Shown piece after piece: positions 9,877-18,715 of a DNA stretch of 64,000 nt (positions are counted from its first letter, which is position 1; every line of letters begins with the position of its first letter). The notes under the pieces are model-generated. The model was not told the origin of the DNA. It saw nothing but the letters and a program-made list of their open reading frames with translations, and made no database searches. Position numbers and translations under genes: made by a program. Source of the DNA: Enhygromyxa salina (lineage in GTDB: Bacteria; Myxococcota_A; Polyangia; Nannocystales; Nannocystaceae); the NCBI RefSeq assembly GCF_000737335.2, contig NZ_JMCC02000076.1, forward strand, positions 1 to 64,000. The letters run 5' to 3'.

Positions 9877-11877
9877 ATGGATGCCAACAAGAACGTGCTC
9901 ACGCGTTCATTCGCGCTCATTGGCAGCATCGACCTCGTGGTCTCGGTCCAGCTGGTGTTTGTCCTTGGGTCGATCGATCTCGTCTCGGTCCCGATCCTGA
10001 TCGGGCTCATGGCCGTCCGCATGCTGGCGTGGATCGTCGACTTGTTCTTCATCCTCAGATCCGTCCGCGCGTGGCAGCAAGACCCCGACACGCTCGAAGA
10101 GACGGAGCTTCGCAAGGCCGATCACGCGCTGGGCACGGTCGGGCGCCGGTTCATCATGGGCTACGCGGCGGGGTGGACCGTTGGCATGCCGCTGGCGATC
10201 GTCACCGGCACCCAGGGCATGGGCGGCTTGGCGCTGCTGGGCGCCGGACTGTTCGTCGGCGGGCTGGTCCCGATCGTCTCCGCCATCATTCACCCGTTGT
10301 TGGCGTTCTCGCTGCTGCAGCTTCGGCTCGAGCTCACCGGGCAATTGCGCGACCGCCAGATCCTGGTTCATCGGGTGCCAGGCTCGTTCACTCGACGCCA
10401 AATAATGGTTGGCTTGGCGCTGTCGTGGGGGGTGGTGGTCACCATGCTTGGGCTTGGTCTGATGGTCCACGCCGACGCGCTGCAGGCCGAGGCCAGCGCC
10501 GAGCTTCGCGGTGACGTGGCGCTGGCCGCCGCCCACCTCGAAGCTGGCCGCGACCCGTCACGACCACCGGACAACTTCGCGGTCGTGACCACCGATCAGC
10601 TTCCGTCGGTACTCGCCGAGACCGTGCTGACGCACGACCCGACCGAGCCGGCGCCCGTCGTCGCCGCTGACCCCAGCAGCGGCCAGATCCTCGCCGCCGC
10701 CCCGCTGCCAGATGGCCGCTGGGCGTTCGGCACGCAGACCGTGGATGAGCAGCTCCACCTGGTCGTGCTGTTCGTCGTCCTGTTCGTGGCAGCCACCCCA
10801 TTCGCAGGCGGCGTGGCCCATTGGGCCCTCGCCAGGCTGACGAGCCTGCCGCTGGCGCGGCTCTCTGACGCCGCGAAGAGCTTGGCCACGGACGGCAAGG
10901 TCCGATCGCTGCGTCGGCTCGGGGCGCTCCACGACGATGAGCTTGGCGATCTGGTCGTGAATTTCAACAAGGTCCTGGATGTGTTCGACGAGCTCGCTAC
11001 CGCCGCAACCACCGTCGCGAAGGGCGACCTGCGCGTGCAGATCGATCAGCCGGGCGATCTTCAAGACGCGTTCCGGGCCATGCTCGCGCAGCTCAACGAG
11101 GTCGTCGCGCGGATCCGCGAGACCTCGCTCGAGCTCGCGTCGGCGGCCATGGAGATCCAGGCCCTCACGATCCAACAAGACGAGGCCGCGCAAGAGCAGG
11201 CCGCGTCGGTCCGTCAGGTCAGCGCGAGCGTCAGCAACCTCGCCGCGGCCGCCGACGACATCGCCAGCTCGGCCGCCGTCGTGCTGCACAACGCCGAGCA
11301 GGCCTACGCGACCACCGACGCGCTGGTCGAAAAGAACAGCGAGCTCGATCGCCAAGTGTCGAGCATTGGTGACCTGCTGGGGCTGATCCGCGAGATCGCC
11401 GATCGCAGCGATCTGCTCGCGCTCAACGGCTCACTCGAGGCGGTCCGCGTCGGTGAGGCCGGGCGTGGCTTCGCGTTGGTCGCCGCAGAGATGCGCAGGC
11501 TCGCCGAGCGGGTGACGGGGACCGTCGACGACGTGCGTGGCCGGATCGCGCAGATCGAGAGCGCAGGCGCGGGCGCGCTCGCGGCGACGCAGGCCAGTCG
11601 AACCCTGGTCCAGGGGACGGCCGAGGCCGCACGGACGATCTCGGAGGTCACCCGCGAGCAGAGCGTTGGGGCCGAGCAGGCCTCGGGGGGCATGACGGCC
11701 GTCGCCCAAACGGTCACCGCGGCCGCGGCCGCCACCTCGCAGACCCGCGCCGCAGCCGAGGGCCTGCGCGTGCACGCGACGGCCCTCGAACGACTCACGA
11801 GCCGGTTTCGCCTCGGCGCCGACGTGCTGGACGGGCCACAATCTTCCCAACCATCCGAGACCTCTCGCCCGCGCTGA
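9877..11877 (+). CDS. Membrane-bound methyl-accepting chemotaxis protein
   Basis: About 666 residues. The first ~165 residues contain several hydrophobic segments (SIDLVVSVQLVFVLG, VSVPILIGLMAVRMLAWIV and the later FVGGLVPIVSAII region). Another TM segment at ~190 starts a periplasmic stretch, and a final TM at ~290-305 (VVLFVVLFVAATPFAGGV) leads into a HAMP linker. The cytoplasmic part is a classic MCP coiled coil with the hairpin tip IREIADRSDLLALNGSLEA followed by VGEAGRGFALVAAEMRRLAERV, the CheA/CheW contact site. ATG 9877 (MDANKN) is preferred over GTG 9838. It is the first gene of the chemosensory operon and ends 4 bp before cheW, so it is very probably the cognate receptor. The ligand is unknown; the membrane topology differs from the cytoplasmic receptor FrzCD. 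Confidence 0.9.
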   Translation: MDANKNVLTRSFALIGSIDLVVSVQLVFVLGSIDLVSVPILIGLMAVRMLAWIVDLFFILRSVRAWQQDPDTLEETELRKADHALGTVGRRFIMGYAAGWTVGMPLAIVTGTQGMGGLALLGAGLFVGGLVPIVSAIIHPLLAFSLLQLRLELTGQLRDRQILVHRVPGSFTRRQIMVGLALSWGVVVTMLGLGLMVHADALQAEASAELRGDVALAAAHLEAGRDPSRPPDNFAVVTTDQLPSVLAETVLTHDPTEPAPVVAADPSSGQILAAAPLPDGRWAFGTQTVDEQLHLVVLFVVLFVAATPFAGGVAHWALARLTSLPLARLSDAAKSLATDGKVRSLRRLGALHDDELGDLVVNFNKVLDVFDELATAATTVAKGDLRVQIDQPGDLQDAFRAMLAQLNEVVARIRETSLELASAAMEIQALTIQQDEAAQEQAASVRQVSASVSNLAAAADDIASSAAVVLHNAEQAYATTDALVEKNSELDRQVSSIGDLLGLIREIADRSDLLALNGSLEAVRVGEAGRGFALVAAEMRRLAERVTGTVDDVRGRIAQIESAGAGALAATQASRTLVQGTAEAARTISEVTREQSVGAEQASGGMTAVAQTVTAAAAATSQTRAAAEGLRVHATALERLTSRFRLGADVLDGPQSSQPSETSRPR

Positions 11878-11881
11878 ACCC

Positions 11882-12343
11882 ATGACGACCTCGACACAGC
11901 CTGGCTCGATCGCCCTGATGCCCGTCGCGCTGGGGGGCCATCACGTGGCCGTTGACGCGCTCACGGTGCTCGAGATCCTGGGCCCGCGCGAGTGGGTGCC
12001 GATCCCCCACACGCCGCCGCTCTTGCGTGGGGCGTTGGCGTGGCGTGGTCGAGCCGTCGGCGTGTTCGACCTTGGGCCCGCCTTGCGCGCGCCAGCCCTC
12101 GAGCCCCCGCACACCCGCAGCCGCAACGCGGTGCTGCGCGTCGGCGAAGACACCCTCGTGATGTCAGTTGATCGCGTGCTCGAGGTCCGGGCCGTCGAGT
12201 CGCACGCGATCAAGCCCGTGCACGCCACGCGATGGTTGGTCGAGCGCGGGATGCCATGTCGGGGTGAGCTCGAGTTCGATGGCGACGTGATCCCCGTGTT
12301 GAACCTCGAAGCGTGGGCGAGCCTGCACCGGAGCGGGCGCTGA
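11882..12343 (+). CDS. cheW: CheW-like chemosensory adaptor
   Basis: A protein of 153 residues forming a single CheW domain: strand VALGGHHVAVDALTVLEIL, the VPIPHTPPLLRGALAWRGRAVGVFDL core (conserved P-x-x-x-G-x-x-x-x-R-G pattern) and the C-terminal GDVIPVLNLEAW strand. CheW bridges receptor tips to the P5 domain of CheA. Its stop overlaps the next start (TGATG). It lies between the receptor gene and cheA, as expected for the coupling protein of this array. Confidence 0.88.
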   Translation: MTTSTQPGSIALMPVALGGHHVAVDALTVLEILGPREWVPIPHTPPLLRGALAWRGRAVGVFDLGPALRAPALEPPHTRSRNAVLRVGEDTLVMSVDRVLEVRAVESHAIKPVHATRWLVERGMPCRGELEFDGDVIPVLNLEAWASLHRSGR

Positions 12344-12726
12344 TGCGCTTGCTGGTGCTCGAGGGTGCCGGCTTGGCGATCCCAGACAGCGTGATCGCGT
12401 CAATTGAGCCAGGCTCGCGGATCGGGCCGGGCGCGGATCGAGGGGCCCCGTGGCTCGCCGACCTCGTCCACGGACAGAAGCTCACGCCCACGCCCACCAG
12501 CTCGTCCGAGCCAGTGCGAAGAACGCTGCAACTGCAGGGCGGCGGCGCGGTCGAGGTCCCGGCAACCATGCACATCGTCGATCACGTCGAGCTGCTCGAG
12601 CTCTCGAATTTGCTGCGCCCACACGACGCCAGCGGTGCCATCCTTGGCGTCATCGAGCTGCCCGAGGGCCTGAGCCTCGTCTGCGATCCCCGTCGGCTCC
12701 TCGCCCAAGGAGCGCCAGACCGGTGA
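12343..12726 (+). CDS. Short divergent CheW-like protein
   Basis: A protein of 127 residues starting at the ATG of the TGATG overlap with cheW. It shows a degenerate CheW fold: opening strand RLLVLEGAGLAIPDSVIASIE, a middle strand with VEVPATMHIVDHVELLELSNLL, and a closing strand LGVIELPEGLSLVCDPRRLL. The proline/glycine hydrophobic core of the first CheW is weakened. Its GTGA junction with cheA implies translational coupling. M. xanthus Frz also encodes two CheW-like proteins (FrzA, FrzB), one divergent; equating this gene with FrzB is an inference from position and size only. Confidence 0.6.
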   Translation: MRLLVLEGAGLAIPDSVIASIEPGSRIGPGADRGAPWLADLVHGQKLTPTPTSSSEPVRRTLQLQGGGAVEVPATMHIVDHVELLELSNLLRPHDASGAILGVIELPEGLSLVCDPRRLLAQGAPDR

Positions 12727-14666
12727 GCCGCGCCGAGCGACGCGAGGCCCTGCTCGCCCGGTTTCGAACCGGCTCGTTGGCGCGCATCGTCGAGATCCTC
12801 GCCACGCTCGAGGCCGCGGACGCGCTCGAGCCCAGCGTGGTCGCGCCCCTGCGGGCCCCCCTGCACACGCTCAAGGGTGAAGCCAGGATGCTTGGCCTGG
12901 CCTCGCTCGCGGGGTTGGTCCATGCCCTCGAAGATCAACTCGCTGTGGACGACGGCGGGCACAGCCTCGCGCCGATCCGCGCCGTGGTGGCGCTGATCCA
13001 CGAGCGGCTGCAGGCGCCGCTGGTCGAGAACAGCGAGGCCGCGCGGGCGCTCGAGCGCGGGCTCGCGCTGCTCAGCGGCGTCGAGCCCCCTGGCGCCGCC
13101 ACGCCTGGCAAGCCCACCGCGGCATCGGCCGCGCAGCCGCTCGCGTTCTCGCAGATCCGCGTCGACCTCGTCGAAGAGCTGTGTGAGCGCCTCGAAGTGC
13201 TGCGCGTGCGCGCCCACCCCAGCGACAGCCAGCGCGCGGCTACGCTCGACCAAGAATTCAGGCAGGAGCTCGCCGAGCTGACCGAGCTGGCCTGGAGCTT
13301 GCGGCTGGTCCCGATCGAACCCGCGCTCGAGACCCTCGCCGACCACGCCCGCGAGCTCGGCCGGCAGCTGGGTAAGCCGCTGCGGGTGTTGATCGACGCT
13401 GGCGGTGCCCAGCTCGAGCGCTCGCTGCTCGAGCGCTTGCAAGAGCCGCTCATGCACCTGATCCGCAACGCGGTCGACCACGGCGTCGAGCCCGGGCCTT
13501 CACGCGCGAACAAGCCCCTCGAGGCGACCCTGAAGATCATCGCGCGCTCGGACGGGCCCGAGGTCGTGCTCGCGGTCGTCGATGACGGGCGCGGCGTCGA
13601 CATCGAGCAGGTTCGGTCGCAGGCGCAGGCGCGGGGCCTGCTCGCCGCCGCCGAAGCCGGCGCGGCCACCCCCCGCGACCTGCTCTCGCTGCTGTTCAAG
13701 CCCGGATTCTCGACCAACCAAAGCATCAACGAGCTGTCCGGCCGCGGCATCGGTCTCGACGCGGTGCGTCGCGCGGTCGAGGGTCTGGGCGGCGAGGTCT
13801 CGCTGACCTCGACGATCGACCGGGGCGCTCGCTGCGAGCTGCGCGTGCCCGCGACGATCAGCCGCGAGACCGTCGTGGTCGTTCCGTTTGGGCGCTCGCT
13901 GTGGGGCCTGCCCTCGCGCCGGGTCGCTCGCGTGACCGCCTTGAGCGAGCGCGAGTCCACCGGTGGGGCGACCTCGATCGTCGTCGATGGCGAGCACGTC
14001 CCGCTGGTCTCGCTGGCGCGGCTGCTGGGCATCCCCAACGCCCACCTGATCGAAGATCGCGTCGCGATCTGTTTTCAGCACGGCGGCCGCATCCATGCGC
14101 TGGCGAGCCCGCCAGTGCTCGGTGAATTCGAGCTGTTTCGCCGACCGATGGGCCCGCTGCTCGCCGCCGTGGGCCCGGCGAGCGCGAGCGCGGTGATGGA
14201 CGACGGGCGCCTGGTGCTCCTGCTCGAGCCGGCCGCCCTGCTTGGCCAGCGGATCCGCGCCGAGCCGCGCGAGCGTCCCCCCAAGCCGCTGGCGCCGCGC
14301 TCCCGGGTGCTGGTCGTCGACGACTCGCCGATCGTTCTCGAGCTGTTGGTCGAGCTGCTGACCTCCGCCAGGCTCGAGGTCTGCACCGCCAGCGACGGCG
14401 TCGAGGCGCTCGAGCTGCTTGGCTGCCGCAACGTCGATCTCGTGGTCTCGGACGTGGAGATGCCGAACATGGACGGGTTCGAGCTGCTCGCGCGCGTGCG
14501 CCAGCTCGACTCGGAGCTGCCGGTCATCATGGTCACGACCCGGGGCTCGGCCGCCGATCGCGAGCGCGCCAGCTCGCTCGGCGCTGACGCGTACCTGGTC
14601 AAGTCAGACTTTCGTCGCCAGCACATGCTCGAGGTCGTGGCCCGCTTCGTCGAGGTCGAGCGATGA
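12723..14666 (+). CDS. cheA: CheA histidine kinase fused to a C-terminal receiver (FrzE-like architecture)
   Basis: 647 residues from GTG 12723, which overlaps the previous stop (GTGA). Domains: HPt (P1) at residues 1-110 with phosphorylatable His48 in PLHTLKGEARMLGL; a short variable linker; dimerisation/kinase core with N-box LMHLIRNAVDHGVE, G1 box VVDDGRGVD and G2 GRGIGLDAVRRAVEGLGG; a CheW-like P5 domain (RETVVVVPFGRSLWGLPSRRV); and a receiver at ~530-647 with VLVVDDSPIVLELL, phosphoacceptor in VVSDVEMPNMDGFEL, the MVTTRGS Thr/Ser and the YLVKSDF Lys. No separate CheY-binding P2 domain is apparent. The kinase phosphorylates its own receiver and probably CheB and the CheY-like protein of the operon. 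The CheA-REC fusion is the FrzE layout. Confidence 0.93.
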   Translation: MSRAERREALLARFRTGSLARIVEILATLEAADALEPSVVAPLRAPLHTLKGEARMLGLASLAGLVHALEDQLAVDDGGHSLAPIRAVVALIHERLQAPLVENSEAARALERGLALLSGVEPPGAATPGKPTAASAAQPLAFSQIRVDLVEELCERLEVLRVRAHPSDSQRAATLDQEFRQELAELTELAWSLRLVPIEPALETLADHARELGRQLGKPLRVLIDAGGAQLERSLLERLQEPLMHLIRNAVDHGVEPGPSRANKPLEATLKIIARSDGPEVVLAVVDDGRGVDIEQVRSQAQARGLLAAAEAGAATPRDLLSLLFKPGFSTNQSINELSGRGIGLDAVRRAVEGLGGEVSLTSTIDRGARCELRVPATISRETVVVVPFGRSLWGLPSRRVARVTALSERESTGGATSIVVDGEHVPLVSLARLLGIPNAHLIEDRVAICFQHGGRIHALASPPVLGEFELFRRPMGPLLAAVGPASASAVMDDGRLVLLLEPAALLGQRIRAEPRERPPKPLAPRSRVLVVDDSPIVLELLVELLTSARLEVCTASDGVEALELLGCRNVDLVVSDVEMPNMDGFELLARVRQLDSELPVIMVTTRGSAADRERASSLGADAYLVKSDFRRQHMLEVVARFVEVER

Positions 14667-15727
14667 ACCCGGCGAGCCCCAAGCGCTCCGCGATCCGGGT
14701 GGTCGTCGTCGACGACTCGGACATCTGCTGCGAGGTCTTGACCGAGCAGCTCGAGGCCGACGGCGACATCCAGGTGGTCGGCACCGCCCACAACGGTCGG
14801 ACCGCGCTGGCCAGGCTCGCTGCGACCAAGCCAGACGTCGTCACCGTCGATCTCAACATGCCCGGCATGAACGGGCTGGCCCTGATCGAAGCGATCATGG
14901 TCGACGATCCGCGGCCGATCCTCGTCGTCACCGGGCTCGACGCAAAAGACCGAGATCTCGCCGTGGCCGCGACCGCGCGCGGGGCCCTCGAGCTGGTCAA
15001 CAAGGCCCGCGCTCAGGATGAACAGGCGAGCGCGGCGCTGCGGGCCAGCGTGCGCCGGCTGGCCACGGTCGCCGTGAATCGGGTGACGCCAACCGCCTCG
15101 CAGCCGGTGATGGGCTCGACCTGGCCGACACCGCACGCGGCCGATCAACCCTACACACCGATCGTCGGGTTTGGCTCGTCCGCGGGCGGCCCCCAGGCAT
15201 TGTTCGAGATCCTGACCGCGCTGCCCTCGGATCTTCCAGCCGCGATCGCCATCACCCACCACTTGCCCGCCGACTTTGGCTCGGCCTTCGCCCGGCTGCT
15301 GCGCTCACAGGTCCACTTTGATGTAGAGGTCGCCCACGAACCGATCGTGCCCTCACCCGGGCTGTTGGTGCTGGCGCCCGGCGGTATGGATCTGGTGCTC
15401 GAAGCCGGGTCGTTGCGGGCGCACCGTCCCGCCACCACGGCGCTGCTGTGCCCGAGCGTGGATGTGTTGTTGACCTCGCTGGCGGCGGCCCCAGGCGCAC
15501 ACGTTGGGGTCGTGCTCAGCGGTCTTGGCCTCGACGGCAGCGCCGGTCTGGCGGCCATGCTCGCCGCTGGCAAGCTCACGATCGTGCAGCATCGCGCGAG
15601 CGCGGCCGTGTGGGGGATGCCCCGGGCTGCGCTCCCGTCTGCGCTCGAGGTGCTCGACACCGCTGCGATCGGCGACGCGATCGTCCGCTGGGTCCGCGAG
15701 CGCGCCCGGCTGCGGGGGCACCGATGA
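14663..15727 (+). CDS. cheB: CheB protein-glutamate methylesterase
   Basis: A protein of 354 residues overlapping cheA by ATGA. The N-terminal receiver has the acidic pair Asp17/Asp18 and phosphoacceptor Asp63 (VVTVDLNMPGMNG), followed by a linker and a C-terminal CheB methylesterase domain. The catalytic triad can be placed by motif: Ser173 in GFGSSAGGP, His200 in ITHHLPADFG and Asp291 in VLSGLGLDGSAG. It removes methyl groups from receptor glutamates (and may deamidate glutamines) to reset adaptation, and is activated by phosphorylation from CheA. Confidence 0.94.
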   Translation: MNPASPKRSAIRVVVVDDSDICCEVLTEQLEADGDIQVVGTAHNGRTALARLAATKPDVVTVDLNMPGMNGLALIEAIMVDDPRPILVVTGLDAKDRDLAVAATARGALELVNKARAQDEQASAALRASVRRLATVAVNRVTPTASQPVMGSTWPTPHAADQPYTPIVGFGSSAGGPQALFEILTALPSDLPAAIAITHHLPADFGSAFARLLRSQVHFDVEVAHEPIVPSPGLLVLAPGGMDLVLEAGSLRAHRPATTALLCPSVDVLLTSLAAAPGAHVGVVLSGLGLDGSAGLAAMLAAGKLTIVQHRASAAVWGMPRAALPSALEVLDTAAIGDAIVRWVRERARLRGHR

Positions 15728-17067
15728 GCGCGCTGGCATCGCTCGTCGAGCTGCTTCACGTCGAGTATGGCCTCGACGCCGCGCGCGGTGGCATGGCGGC
15801 CGCGGTGGCCCGCCACATCGAAGACCGAGTCGCGCGGCTAAACATCAACGAGGACGCGCTGTTCGAGCGCGTGCGAGCCAACGTCGAAGACGAGCGTGCT
15901 CGCCTGGTCCACGCCGTGACCGTTCGCCACAGCTGGTTCTATCGCGACCCAGATCAGCTCGACGCGCTGGCGCAGCTGCTGCACGCGCGGCATCTCCAAG
16001 CTCCGGAGCGCGTGCTCGAGCTGTGGTGCGCCGGCTGTGCCCGCGGTGAAGAGGCGTGGACCTTGGCCATGGTCGCCGCCAAGCTCGAGCTGCCGGTCCG
16101 CGTGCTCGCAACCGACGTCGACGCCGTGGCGATCGACCTCGCGCGGGCAGGGCGTTACGCCGCTTGGAGCCTGCGCGAGCTGCCGCCGGGCTTGCAGCGG
16201 TACTTTCAAGCCGAAGGTGAGGAGCCAGAGCGCCGGTGGGTGATCGACCCAAGCCTGCGCGACAAGGTCGAGTTCGCCGTCCACAACCTGTGTGACCCGG
16301 CGCCAGCGCGTCGCTTTGACCTGATCTGCTGCCGCAACGTGTTGATCTACTTCGGGCTTGGCCAAGCCAAGTCCGTGGTCTCACGCTTGCGCGAGCGGCT
16401 GCTGCCCGGGGGCGAGCTGGCGCTTGGCAGCAGCGACCTCTTGTGTGGAGAGGTGCAGCCCAAACCCACGCGGCCCACACCCAAGCGCCCACCACCGCCG
16501 CCGCGATCCGTGCTGGCCCCGAGCACCGCTGTCGCTGCAGCGTCTTCAGCTCGGGCGAGGGCTTCTCGCCCGCTTGCGGACGCCTTCGTAGGCGGGTTCA
16601 CCCAGGGCAGCGAACGCATCGAGGACAACCCGCTCGAGCGCGCCGGTCTAGCCGTCCAGTCCGCCGAGTACGAGCACGGATTGCAGCTCGCCACGGAGCT
16701 GACTGCCCGGCAACCACTCCTCACCGAAGCGCACCTGTGGGCGGGCCTGGCCAACTACGCGTTGGGCGACTACCAAGCCGCGAGCGAAGCGCTTCGTCGC
16801 GCGCGCCTGCTGGCCCCGCAGCTGTGGCCAGCGATCTTGTTCGCGGCGCTGACCTACGAGCGACGCGGCCGCTGGCCGGCCGCCCAACGCTGCTGGCTCG
16901 AGCTCGAGCGAAGCATGCAGCTGTCCGACGACATCCCGATAGCGGGCACCACCACGCTGCGCGGCGCGCTTTCGAGCTGGCGCAGCGAAGCGCTCGAACT
17001 CGCCCGTCAACGAACCTCGACGAAAGCCTCTTCGCATCCCCGTTTGGACCGCCGCAATGATCCATGA
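15724..17067 (+). CDS. cheR: CheR-type chemoreceptor methyltransferase with C-terminal TPR region (FrzF-like)
   Basis: 447 residues; ATG 15724 overlaps the cheB stop. The N-terminal all-alpha domain is followed by a SAM-binding CheR domain: NEDALFERVR...TVRHSWFYRDP, the SAM motif VLELWCAGCARGEEAWTLAM, LATDVDAVAIDLARAGRY, and DLICCRNVLIYF. After a Pro-rich linker (~250-272), residues ~274-296 are encoded by an inserted copy of repeat R1 (ARASRPLADAF, same peptide as the ghost frame at 5821-6030). A TPR-like tail follows (GLANYALGDYQAASEALRRARLL). It methylates receptor glutamates with S-adenosylmethionine. CheR with TPRs next to cheB is the FrzF/FrzG arrangement. Confidence 0.92.
   Translation: MSALASLVELLHVEYGLDAARGGMAAAVARHIEDRVARLNINEDALFERVRANVEDERARLVHAVTVRHSWFYRDPDQLDALAQLLHARHLQAPERVLELWCAGCARGEEAWTLAMVAAKLELPVRVLATDVDAVAIDLARAGRYAAWSLRELPPGLQRYFQAEGEEPERRWVIDPSLRDKVEFAVHNLCDPAPARRFDLICCRNVLIYFGLGQAKSVVSRLRERLLPGGELALGSSDLLCGEVQPKPTRPTPKRPPPPPRSVLAPSTAVAAASSARARASRPLADAFVGGFTQGSERIEDNPLERAGLAVQSAEYEHGLQLATELTARQPLLTEAHLWAGLANYALGDYQAASEALRRARLLAPQLWPAILFAALTYERRGRWPAAQRCWLELERSMQLSDDIPIAGTTTLRGALSSWRSEALELARQRTSTKASSHPRLDRRNDP
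16544..16612. repeat. Copy of dispersed repeat R1 inside the cheR coding region
   Basis: About 65 bp here match the inverse complement of the 75-bp units at 5821-6030, including the gggcgag-ggctt-ctcgccc hairpin and the gcggacgcct...ggttcaccc block. The copy is in frame and sits precisely in the flexible linker between methyltransferase and TPR regions of CheR, where an insertion is tolerated. Confidence 0.8.
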
Positions 17068-17458
17068 CTCCGCCCCGGGCCCAACGATCCTGGTTGTCGA
17101 CGACAGCCTCCTCGTGCTCGACATCGTGCGAGACGCCCTCGAACAACGCGGCTACCGGGTCGCCACGACCCACGCCCCCCTCGACTGCAAGCGCATGCTC
17201 GATGAGTTCGAGCCCGACGTGTTCGTCGTCGATATCGAGATGCCGGTGCTCGATGGCCCCGAGCTCCTGCGCCTGGTCCGACGCAGGAGCAGCCACGACT
17301 GCGTTGTTTTGCTATTTAGCGATCGTTCGCAGGCCGACTTGGCCGCGACCGTTGCCGCTTGCGGAGCTGATGGCGGCGCCCAAAAGACGCCAGACTGCGG
17401 TGAATTGATCGCGGTGATCGAACGAACACTCGCGGCGCGCAACCAAATCGTCAGTTGA
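17057..17458 (+). CDS. CheY-like single-domain response regulator
   Basis: A protein of 133 residues overlapping the end of cheR by 11 bp. Receiver landmarks: TILVVDDSLLVLDIV with the acidic pair Asp15/Asp16, phosphoacceptor Asp59 in VFVVDIEMPVLDG, Ser88 in VLLFSDRSQ at the switch Thr/Ser site, and a Lys at ~110 (GAQKTPD). There is no output domain. It is the last gene of the chemosensory operon and the probable diffusible output of CheA; in a gliding myxobacterium the target would be a polarity or motility complex, but that target is not shown by the sequence. Confidence 0.88.
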   Translation: MIHDSAPGPTILVVDDSLLVLDIVRDALEQRGYRVATTHAPLDCKRMLDEFEPDVFVVDIEMPVLDGPELLRLVRRRSSHDCVVLLFSDRSQADLAATVAACGADGGAQKTPDCGELIAVIERTLAARNQIVS

Positions 17459-17565
17459 TCGAATTGGCCTAATTGCCAGCGGGCGCGGTATTGAGCGCGC
17501 CATGTTTGCGCCGGGTCGGCTCAGCGACTACGCCAAGCTCGAATCTGCTAGTTTTGCGGGTAGAT

Positions 17566-18597
17566 ATGAACGTTCGGTCGCAGCACCAAACCCTGCCCAA
17601 CGTGAACCGGCTCGGTCCCGAGCCTGCCGCCCCACTAGACGCCCCCGGTGCGATTGTGGATCCATCTGATCAGCAGCAAACCAGCGAGATCCTAGCGGTC
17701 ATGCGGGACCTCGCCCAGGGGCGGCTCAACGCCCGCGTCCGCCGGGGGTGCAGCTGTTCCACACCCGATGCGCTGCACGAAGATCTCAACAATATCGGCG
17801 TGGCCCTCAACACCCTCGGCGAAGAGCTGCAAGCAACGGTCGTCAGCCGCGACGAGTACGAGCGCGCCCTGCGAGAGCTGGCCCAGGCCCAGGCCCAGCT
17901 CGTTCACGCAGCCAAGCTCGCGGCGATCGGCCAGCTCGCGGCTGGGGTCGCGCACGAGCTCAATCAGCCGCTTCAGATCATCGCCCTCACAATCGACGAA
18001 ATGCGCGACGCCGTGCTCGCGCAAGACCAGCAAGACATCCTGGAATTCATAGATCTGATTGAGACGCAAGTTACCCGCGGCGGGGCCGTCGTGGGTCGTC
18101 TGCTCACCTTCAGCCGCAAAGATGACTCCAGCGGCTCGGCGCTCATCAACATCAACGACGTCGTGAGCAAGGCAATGGGGGTGCTCCGCGCCCAGTGTGC
18201 CTCGAGCGGGATCGGAATTGAGGTTCAGCTCGATCCAAACATTAGCCCGATCCCGTGCAAGACCGGCGAGCTGCTGCAGGTCGTGGCAAATCTAGTGATC
18301 AACGCGCGCGATGCCCTCGAGCGGACCCCGGATCCGCTCATTCGCGTTCAGACCTTCGTGGAAGACGAGGCGATCGGGATCGAGGTCGCCGACAACGGCC
18401 CGGGGATCCCCGCCGCCGATCTCGAGCGGATCTTCGAGCCCTTCTATACCACCAAGAGCATTGGCGTTGGAACCGGGCTCGGGCTGTCCATTGTTCATGG
18501 TATCGTGGATCGCCACGGCGGCGTGATCGAGGTGCTCTCCGAGCTTGGGCTGGGCGCCCGCATCCGCGTCAAGCTGCCGGGCGCGCGCCGCAGCTGA
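17566..18597 (+). CDS. Soluble sensor histidine kinase
   Basis: 343 residues from ATG 17566. There are no membrane segments. The N-terminal ~100 residues form an unassigned input region including a Cys-containing GCSCSTPDALHEDL segment, followed by a coiled coil (RALRELAQAQAQLVHAAKLAAIGQL). The H-box places phosphorylatable His130 in GVAHELNQPLQIIA, then N-box VVANLVINARDALE, G1 VADNGPGIP, F-box IFEPFYTTK and G2 GTGLGLSIVHGIVDRHGG. It lies 107 bp downstream of the CheY-like gene; whether it belongs to the same transcript is unclear. No response regulator follows, so the partner is unknown. Confidence 0.87.
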   Translation: MNVRSQHQTLPNVNRLGPEPAAPLDAPGAIVDPSDQQQTSEILAVMRDLAQGRLNARVRRGCSCSTPDALHEDLNNIGVALNTLGEELQATVVSRDEYERALRELAQAQAQLVHAAKLAAIGQLAAGVAHELNQPLQIIALTIDEMRDAVLAQDQQDILEFIDLIETQVTRGGAVVGRLLTFSRKDDSSGSALININDVVSKAMGVLRAQCASSGIGIEVQLDPNISPIPCKTGELLQVVANLVINARDALERTPDPLIRVQTFVEDEAIGIEVADNGPGIPAADLERIFEPFYTTKSIGVGTGLGLSIVHGIVDRHGGVIEVLSELGLGARIRVKLPGARRS

Positions 18598-18715
18598 TCA
18601 GACGCCGCGCGGGTTTGTGCATGGGCTAGCAACCCTTCCCACAGTTTCAGATTTCAAGTAGTGTAGCTTTCAGCCACGGTGTTGACCCGGTGTTCGAAGC
18701 ACCCTGAGGCCTGCA

